This document shows positions 58,589 to 64,000 of a stretch of 64,000 bases of DNA, piece by piece. The stretch is from JBCBKU01 sp965267475. Its GTDB lineage: Bacteria; Pseudomonadota; Alphaproteobacteria; Rhodobacterales; Rhodobacteraceae. Both the position numbers and the translations under genes were made by a program. The stretch is taken from the NCBI GenBank assembly GCA_965267475.1, contig OZ254079.1:930001-994000 (forward strand), in the 5' to 3' direction. Below the pieces are notes generated by a model. The model had not been told where the DNA came from. It saw only the letters and a list, made by a program, of their open reading frames with translations, and did not search any database. Positions within the stretch are counted from its first letter, which is position 1. Every line of letters starts with the position of its first letter.

Positions 58589-61500
58589 TTACGTCGCGCC
58601 GACTACGGCAAAGGCGGCCCAATAGGACGGGTGCTGGCGGAATGTGCCCGAGGCTGGATCGTCGAGGATCGCGAGGACACTGCGGCGAAGCGCCTGGGCA
58701 TTGGACAATCCCGGATCTTTCCTGAGTTCGGAAAAGAGCCCCGTCGACACGTCGACCGCTGCTTCGGAATAGACCGACCAATGGGTCACCAGTAGCGATT
58801 TCGCGCCAGCATGGAAGAAAGCCCGGGCCAGCCCTGACATGCCGTCGGTATTGCCTTCCTCGCCCGCTGCCGTGTTGCAGGCCGACAGGACAACCAAGGA
58901 AGCATTCAAACGAAGGGTCGCAATCTCGGCCGCCGTCAGCAGGCCATCATCCTCTGGCGTGGCCATCTCGGGCGGGGTCAGGACCAATCCGGGGGCAGCG
59001 GCGCCAGCCTCGCCCGCGGTCAAGCCGTGCGTTGCGAAGACCAATATGTCGGTTTCGGCCAAGGCGCCGCTTCCGTTCAATGCCTTGACCGCGGCTTCGG
59101 TCGCCGCTGTGCCGGTCAGAATGTCGCGGTTTTCCGGCGCAAAGGCGTCGCCGATGGCCGCCAATTCGCATGCGGCATCGGGAAGGCGCGGCATGTCGCG
59201 CAAAATGCTCGGGTCGGCCAGGCGCAGGCCGGTGTCGCTGGTCCGATCGCTCATCGGCTGGAGGCCCGCAGGGGCGGACCGGAGTGCGGCAACTTGGAAA
59301 GCGTCGCAATCGATGGCGCTGGCTCGGCCGATCACCGGATCACCGACGCCGAGATAGCGACCAAGCGCCGCCCGCGGCGCTGCACCGCGCCGCAACGTGC
59401 GCAGGCTGGCCACCGATGGCAGGACCGAGATGGCGTTGCGCCGGGCAAACCAGGCTTGATCGGCCAATGCGTCCGAAAAGGCGACATCCGTGACGAGCGC
59501 CGGGAACGGAAGACGCAACAGATCGCTGGGCGGCACGATGATAACGGACTCATGGGTCTGAAGGAGATCATCGATGCCGCCAAACAGATCGTCGTAAAGC
59601 GCAAAGGCAGCATCGGCATTGAACAGGGCCCCTTCATCGATGGGCTCGGACGCATTGGCCGCGCCGCGAAGCCCTTCGGCGCCGCCGCCTTCGCACCCGG
59701 GATCACTGACTGCGACGTCGCAGCGGAAGGCCTGAATGCGGCGGTTCAGACTGCGGCGGCTGTGTTCCGGAACAACAGCGACGCGGGTCTCGTCGGCTGT
59801 GATGGCAATGACCCGGTTGGTGCTGCCGCTGAGCCCCTCGACAGTCTCAAGGTTCAGGCTTGGCAAAAGAAATGTGACAAGGACTTCGCCCGGGTCCAAT
59901 CGGTCCTGAACCTCAACCACGGTCATTGGATCGACCGATGCAAGGCTGGTTTCGCCCAGGCCCGCGCGTGACAAGGCCTGCTCAAGTGCAGCAAGGTCTT
60001 CCCCGGTTCCTGCATAGACGTCGGATAATATGCGGCGCTGTTCTTCATCCGCCTCGTCCGAGGCATAGGCGGCCAGCAGGGTTTCGGCCGTGCGGCGCCG
60101 ATTCTCGATCATGTCCTGACGCCGACGCAACAGGTCACCGAGACCCGGATCTGAGGCGGCCAGCCTCGCTTCCATCATCGCCAAAGCCTCGGCCGAGCGG
60201 GTGATCTGGGTCCATTGCAGGGCCCGAAAGGCCTCGTCCAGATCTTCGGGCGACGAATTGTCCCGGTCCAGCAATAGCCAGGCGAGAATTTCGAATTCAA
60301 AGGACGCGTCGGGCAGAAGATCGCGGTATGTGGGCGATTTGCGTTCTTCGGTCAGGTCGCGAACCACCTCGGTCGCGCCAGTTCGGTCCCCCATCGACAG
60401 GCGGACCTGTGCAAGCTTCATCGAGGCATCGATCGCGTTGGGCGCGTCCTTGTCCAGTATGGTCTGAAACAACGCGGCGGCTTCTTCCAGAAGCTCGATC
60501 GCGCCTTCGCGCTCGTCCCGAACCGCAAGAATATCCGCCGTGTTGGCTAGGTTCAGCGCCAGTTCCGGGTGATTGGCGGGCAAGGTGTCGCGCGCCATCG
60601 ACAGGGCCAGCCGTGAAGCTGCAATCGCGGCGGGACCGTCCCCCTGGGCGTCGAGAATGCGTGCCTCGGTCGCCTCGATCCGAGAGCCCTGATAAAGACC
60701 GTTCCATTTGAGATCCTGGGTCGATCTCGCCTCGGCAAACAGGGCGCGCGATGACGCGACCCAGTCCCGCGCTTCGTCATAGGCGCCCGCATCCACAAGC
60801 ATGTTTGCGCGATTGATCGATGTGATGACGTGATCCATCGGCGTCAACGGCTCGGCCCCGTTTGACAGGGCCGTCGCATAGGCCGCATCCGCCCGCGCAT
60901 AGAGATCCCGCGACAAAGCGTAATCGCCCTGAAGCCAGGCCGAAGCGGCCATATCCGCAAACAGAAGATGCAGAGAGTTTCGCCCGTCTTCCGTACGGGA
61001 CAAAACGGCGACAGCCCTTTGAAAACTGTCCAACGCATCGCTCTGCCGACCAAGCTTCGACTGAACGTTTCCAAGGGCGCGCAGCGCAGCGCCTCGCAAG
61101 GGATTGTCCGGGTCTGCCAAGAGCCCGGTAAACGCGACTGCGACGCGCGCATAGCCGTACTGGTCGGGCAGGGGTTCTTTCGCCTGGCTGGCATCGGCCA
61201 AGGTCACGAAGGACTGGGCATTGTCTTCCACAAAGGCGCGGTTTTCCGGTGAGAACACGCCGAAATCGCCCCAGGCGTCCAACGCGGCTGCGGCTTGAAG
61301 ATAGTTCCCGGCGCTCTGGTTCGGAAAGAACTTGTTCAACATCAATTCGCTGATCATCAGATCCTGGTCTTCGCCAGGATCCATAAACTGCGTGGCCAGC
61401 GCGATTTGCCCATCCAGCAAGGCTTCTACGGCGCCGATCCGACCATCGGCTTCGGCGACATCGCGGGCATTCCGGTAATTGGCGAAGATCTGGCCCGAGA

Positions 61501-62053
61501 ACGGGGCCAGAATGTCAGGCGCAATTTCAAGGACGCGGATCATTGTCGCCGCAGCGGTTTCATAATCTCCGAGATCAAAATAGATGCTGGATGCCGTGCC
61601 GGTCCCTGGCCCTTCGAATTCGGTGCGCGCCGTTTGGTCTATGGCACGCTGTGCCAACAGGCGCGGATCATCGATTTCGCCTTCCGTCGCAAGGTAGCCG
61701 CCCAGAAGCCCAATGGCGTTCAGCCAGGTTTGGGACGGAACAACGCCGTGGGTCTCAAGATGCGCGACGGCGTCACGATAAAGCTGCTCGATCTCGGCGC
61801 GGTCACCGCCTGATTGGCGGCGGGCCCAGGCCAGATTGGTCAGCGCAATTGCCGCCAGATCCGGATCCGCCTCGGGAGCCGTCCGTGCGATGGCTTCGGC
61901 CTGTTCGGCAAGGGCGGTTGCCTGTGCCAGATCATTGGCGTTGAAGGCCGCGAAGGTATTGCTGACCAACTCTTCCAACCCGTCATGGCCATCGGCGATC
62001 GCCGATCCGACCATCAGCCAAAACGCCAAAAAAGCGCGCGCTAAATTGGCCAT
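58589..62053 (-). CDS. Exported TPR-CHAT protease
   Basis: A 1154-residue protein with three visible parts: a signal peptide (ARAFLAFWLMVGSAIADGHD), about 700 residues of TPR-like helical repeats (ADLAAIALTNLAWARRQSGG; DAYDEARDWVASSRALFAEA; ELALNLANTADILAVRDERE and others), and a C-terminal CHAT domain of the caspase-like clan CD. The catalytic His is in LVFATHGL (about residue 1009) and the Cys in VVLSACNTAAG (about 1059). Length 1154 is large but normal for TPR-CHAT proteins. The signal peptide is what sets it apart: most characterised CHAT proteins are cytosolic. It is directly downstream of an exported serine protease gene (2 bp gap), with which it should form an operon. Confidence 0.88.
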   Translation of the reverse strand: MANLARAFLAFWLMVGSAIADGHDGLEELVSNTFAAFNANDLAQATALAEQAEAIARTAPEADPDLAAIALTNLAWARRQSGGDRAEIEQLYRDAVAHLETHGVVPSQTWLNAIGLLGGYLATEGEIDDPRLLAQRAIDQTARTEFEGPGTGTASSIYFDLGDYETAAATMIRVLEIAPDILAPFSGQIFANYRNARDVAEADGRIGAVEALLDGQIALATQFMDPGEDQDLMISELMLNKFFPNQSAGNYLQAAAALDAWGDFGVFSPENRAFVEDNAQSFVTLADASQAKEPLPDQYGYARVAVAFTGLLADPDNPLRGAALRALGNVQSKLGRQSDALDSFQRAVAVLSRTEDGRNSLHLLFADMAASAWLQGDYALSRDLYARADAAYATALSNGAEPLTPMDHVITSINRANMLVDAGAYDEARDWVASSRALFAEARSTQDLKWNGLYQGSRIEATEARILDAQGDGPAAIAASRLALSMARDTLPANHPELALNLANTADILAVRDEREGAIELLEEAAALFQTILDKDAPNAIDASMKLAQVRLSMGDRTGATEVVRDLTEERKSPTYRDLLPDASFEFEILAWLLLDRDNSSPEDLDEAFRALQWTQITRSAEALAMMEARLAASDPGLGDLLRRRQDMIENRRRTAETLLAAYASDEADEEQRRILSDVYAGTGEDLAALEQALSRAGLGETSLASVDPMTVVEVQDRLDPGEVLVTFLLPSLNLETVEGLSGSTNRVIAITADETRVAVVPEHSRRSLNRRIQAFRCDVAVSDPGCEGGGAEGLRGAANASEPIDEGALFNADAAFALYDDLFGGIDDLLQTHESVIIVPPSDLLRLPFPALVTDVAFSDALADQAWFARRNAISVLPSVASLRTLRRGAAPRAALGRYLGVGDPVIGRASAIDCDAFQVAALRSAPAGLQPMSDRTSDTGLRLADPSILRDMPRLPDAACELAAIGDAFAPENRDILTGTAATEAAVKALNGSGALAETDILVFATHGLTAGEAGAAAPGLVLTPPEMATPEDDGLLTAAEIATLRLNASLVVLSACNTAAGEEGNTDGMSGLARAFFHAGAKSLLVTHWSVYSEAAVDVSTGLFSELRKDPGLSNAQALRRSVLAILDDPASGTFRQHPSYWAAFAVVGAT

Positions 62054-62054
62054 G

Positions 62055-63071
62055 TCACCCTCCGATCTGCGCGTTTATCCAATCGACGTAGTTCGAAACA
62101 CGGGTGTAGACCGAGAATAGATTGCGATGCGCGCATCGTTCGGTGGCGCCCAGGGGCTCTCGGCCCCAACTGACGATGCCCGCCTGAACCCATCCACCTC
62201 GGTCGGCCTCGATCAGAAGCGGTCCGCCTGAATCGCCGTTGCAAGCCGTGCGCTTTCCGGAAGGGACGCCGGCACAAATCATGTTGTCGGTCAGCGCGTC
62301 GCCAAGGTCTTCGGTGATCAGTTCGAATGCCTTTTGAATGGTTTGGTCTGGCACGCGGGCAGATTGACCCACCGAGGCAAGGACCGATCCGATATCGCGT
62401 TTGGCCTGCTCGGCCATACCCCGGTTGCAGAGATCCGTCTCCACAATCTCGATGTCTGTTTCCATCAGGTTAGTGGGGAAGTATCCGCCGCCCATACGGC
62501 CCCATCCGATGATCGTTGCCGGACCCAGTGGAATCGCCGCATCCTGTGGCAGCACCGGCAGGATCTCCGCACCGTCGACAGGCTTTGACAGCTTCAACAG
62601 CGCGATATCGTGGTCTGCGGTGAAGTCGTCATAGTCGGGATGGGGGATCACCTCGTCGATGCCATAGACGTCGCCCTGATAGATATCGACGGACCCTGCA
62701 CGCACGGCCAGCATCTCGGGGCCGGTGGGGCGGCCCCCCTCTTCGATGACGCAATGGGCGGCGGTTAGGACCCATTGAGGTGTGACCAGCGTGCCCGCAC
62801 AGAATTGCGACTGAAACCGCGTCTCGGGATCATCGCGCCGCAGTTCTGTCGCATCGTGCAGCGAGACTTGAGCGGGCCAGGATCCAGGCTCGGACGGGCG
62901 TCCACCAAGAATGCGCCCTTCGCCCTCGGGAAGTGCGAGCGCTGACGTGCGCGCCTCTGTCACGACATCGCGCACGGTGTCGCCCCTGTCGTCCGTTTGG
63001 CCAATGGCAGGGGCGATGGCCCCCGTGATCAATGCCACGGTCCCGGCGCATGTCGTCAGTCGTATGTTCAT
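62055..63071 (-). CDS. Exported chymotrypsin-fold serine protease
   Basis: A 338-residue S1-family protease with signal peptide (TCAGTVALITGAIAPAIGQ). The catalytic triad is complete: His in VLTAAHCVIE (106), Asp in TADHDIALLKLS (155) and Ser in ACNGDSGGPLLIE (281). Cys pairs C91-C107 and C266-C277 suggest normal disulfides. The residue at the S1 base, six before the active Ser, is Thr rather than the Asp of trypsin (KRTACNGDS), so specificity for Lys/Arg is unlikely. There is a pro-region of about 50 residues before ILGGRPSEPGS, whose cleavage would activate it. Its stop is two bases from the CHAT gene start, and its own start overlaps the upstream gene's stop (63068-63071). Confidence 0.92.
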   Translation of the reverse strand: MNIRLTTCAGTVALITGAIAPAIGQTDDRGDTVRDVVTEARTSALALPEGEGRILGGRPSEPGSWPAQVSLHDATELRRDDPETRFQSQFCAGTLVTPQWVLTAAHCVIEEGGRPTGPEMLAVRAGSVDIYQGDVYGIDEVIPHPDYDDFTADHDIALLKLSKPVDGAEILPVLPQDAAIPLGPATIIGWGRMGGGYFPTNLMETDIEIVETDLCNRGMAEQAKRDIGSVLASVGQSARVPDQTIQKAFELITEDLGDALTDNMICAGVPSGKRTACNGDSGGPLLIEADRGGWVQAGIVSWGREPLGATERCAHRNLFSVYTRVSNYVDWINAQIGG

Positions 63072-64000
63072 TCGATTTCCCGTCCGATCCGGCGGAACGC
63101 TTCTTGTTTCGGAAGAACCCGCCAGGTGAAACTGTCCACCCAGATTTCTGTCGCACCGAACCCGCTGGAAGAGCCGCGCGTGCCTGGGCGCTCGGCCCGG
63201 GCCTGAAGAAAATCAAGCGCCGCCTGTGCCGCAGGGCCGCGGGTGCCCGATGCCAAGGGCCCACAAGTCTCAAGCTGGTTCTGCAAGTTCAGATTTTCGG
63301 TGTTTGGTCTGACTTCCGTCACGATAACGAAGGCGCGTTCGTCCCCGGCTGAGTATGATCCACCAGGGCAGTCCGAGCACATTTCGAATGCACGCCCCAG
63401 GCGGCGTGGGCGTCGGTTGTCCTCGATCAACTCATGATGCGTGTGCACACAGAAAGTCGCGTCGATGTAGATACGGTTGACGTCAAAGGCCCCGCCAATT
63501 TCGGCCTGGGCCTGAAAACCAAGCAAATCGCATTGCTGTATTTCATGGGCCGGACCGATGGGTTCGCTTCCCGTACCCCTTGGTCTGGCCGCGGCGCATT
63601 CGCGGTCGAACGAAACCCCCTGATTGGGCGGGCTAAGCCGTTCGGCGTTCGATGGAACGCGCTGGGCAGTGACCCGGACCGGGTTGTCTTCGAGAAAGGG
63701 CGCGTAGCCCCCCGCCGCCGACAGCATCTTGGCAAGGCTTTCGGCGTCTCCGATGCGCCGGAGAAGAGGCGCGAGCGGGGTCCCGTCGTCCGGGTTCCAA
63801 GACAGACCGACCGGGCTTTCGCCAAGCAGAACCTCGCGCGCGAACCAAAGCTGCCCGTCGGCCCAAAGGCTTTCGATGTCCGCTCCTTCACCGCCAATCA
63901 CGACCATAGGATTGGCCTTGGCGGCCTCGACCAGCGCAAGGGCAGGGGCCGATGCCGGGTCGATGGGCGTGCCCGTCACATCGACCGGCGGGGCGATCAC
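63068..64000 (-). CDS. Uncharacterised protein, first gene of the protease operon (5' partial)
   Basis: At least 310 residues; the reading frame is open to the right edge, so the start lies outside the window. No membrane segment is visible in this part. Segments such as ALALVEAAKANPMVVIGGEG, LWFAREVLLGESPVGLSWNP, RIGDAESLAKMLSAAGGYAP and VNRIYIDATFCVHTHHELIE resemble nothing I can name; seven cysteines suggest an exported protein with disulfides. The tail of caspase-like exported proteins can look like this, but that is speculation. Its stop overlaps the serine-protease start by four bases (ATGA), so the three genes are translationally coupled. Confidence 0.75.
   Translation of the reverse strand: MIAPPVDVTGTPIDPASAPALALVEAAKANPMVVIGGEGADIESLWADGQLWFAREVLLGESPVGLSWNPDDGTPLAPLLRRIGDAESLAKMLSAAGGYAPFLEDNPVRVTAQRVPSNAERLSPPNQGVSFDRECAAARPRGTGSEPIGPAHEIQQCDLLGFQAQAEIGGAFDVNRIYIDATFCVHTHHELIEDNRRPRRLGRAFEMCSDCPGGSYSAGDERAFVIVTEVRPNTENLNLQNQLETCGPLASGTRGPAAQAALDFLQARAERPGTRGSSSGFGATEIWVDSFTWRVLPKQEAFRRIGREIE

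Noticed and set aside
58589..62053. CRISPR-Cas linked TPR-CHAT (craspase) interpretation
   Set aside because: There is no cas gene or CRISPR array in the window and the CHAT protein has a signal peptide, so a link to CRISPR immunity is not supported.
1..64000. CRISPR arrays, prophage genes, integrases and transposases
   Set aside because: No regular direct-repeat and spacer pattern and no phage, integrase or transposase protein was found on either strand.

Overview
The window is high-GC chromosomal DNA of an alphaproteobacterium, almost certainly of the Rhodobacteraceae/Roseobacter group. Pointers are a GcrA-type cell-cycle regulator, a class I polyhydroxyalkanoate (PHA) cluster with a PhaR repressor, MeaB, a DUF1194 protein, a DppD-DppF-type fused ATPase, and several small exported proteins of the kind seen in that family. 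No rRNA gene, tRNA gene, CRISPR array, phage or intact insertion sequence was found. The sequence reads as core chromosome with small accessory patches.

Layout. 1-7.1 kb: a peptide-type ABC importer (binding protein cut by the window edge, two permeases, fused ATPase) with a glutathionyl-hydroquinone reductase and a GNAT enzyme inserted between its genes. 7.2-9.5 kb: a LysR regulator divergent from a methyltransferase, then an exported protein. 9.5-12.6 kb: an ABC-2 exporter translationally coupled to rimO. 12.7-17.8 kb: AsmA, gcrA, then argD and argF, with an arginine-rich leader-peptide candidate before argD. 18-25 kb: a methyltransferase, GNAT, an Excalibur lipoprotein, hrpB, meaB and a DUF2161 protein. 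25.1-31.7 kb: rpmB, a copper cassette (DUF2946-like plus PCu(A)C), an EamA permease, DUF1194, a sirtuin, a low-molecular-weight phosphatase, a sulfotransferase and a CDGSH-ferredoxin-CDGSH protein. 32-34.5 kb: a 2OG oxygenase and an HxlR regulator divergent from two membrane proteins. 34.7-40.6 kb: an accessory patch around lepA, with an AT-richer polysaccharide lyase, an AT-richer membrane protein, a tiny lipoprotein, an orphan antitoxin and a non-coding stretch that looks like a structured RNA. 40.6-54 kb: prolyl-hydroxylase-like enzyme, cold-shock protein, thrS, a TPR-sulfotransferase, glyoxalase and ArsR-SRPBCC genes, hydrolases, an SDR and a chemoreceptor. 54.1-58.6 kb: phaZ divergent from phaC-phaP-phaR, with matching palindromes before phaP. 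58.6-64 kb: an exported TPR-CHAT protease, an exported chymotrypsin-fold protease and a third exported or unknown gene cut by the window edge, all in one operon.

The most interesting points are: the exported CHAT/serine-protease operon at the right edge; the MAFVNHFRFPLRRRR leader peptide upstream of argD; three families of hairpin repeats, each present three times immediately after stop codons; and the possible structured RNA near 40.15-40.38 kb. Functions are assigned by reading motifs in the translations. No database search was possible.
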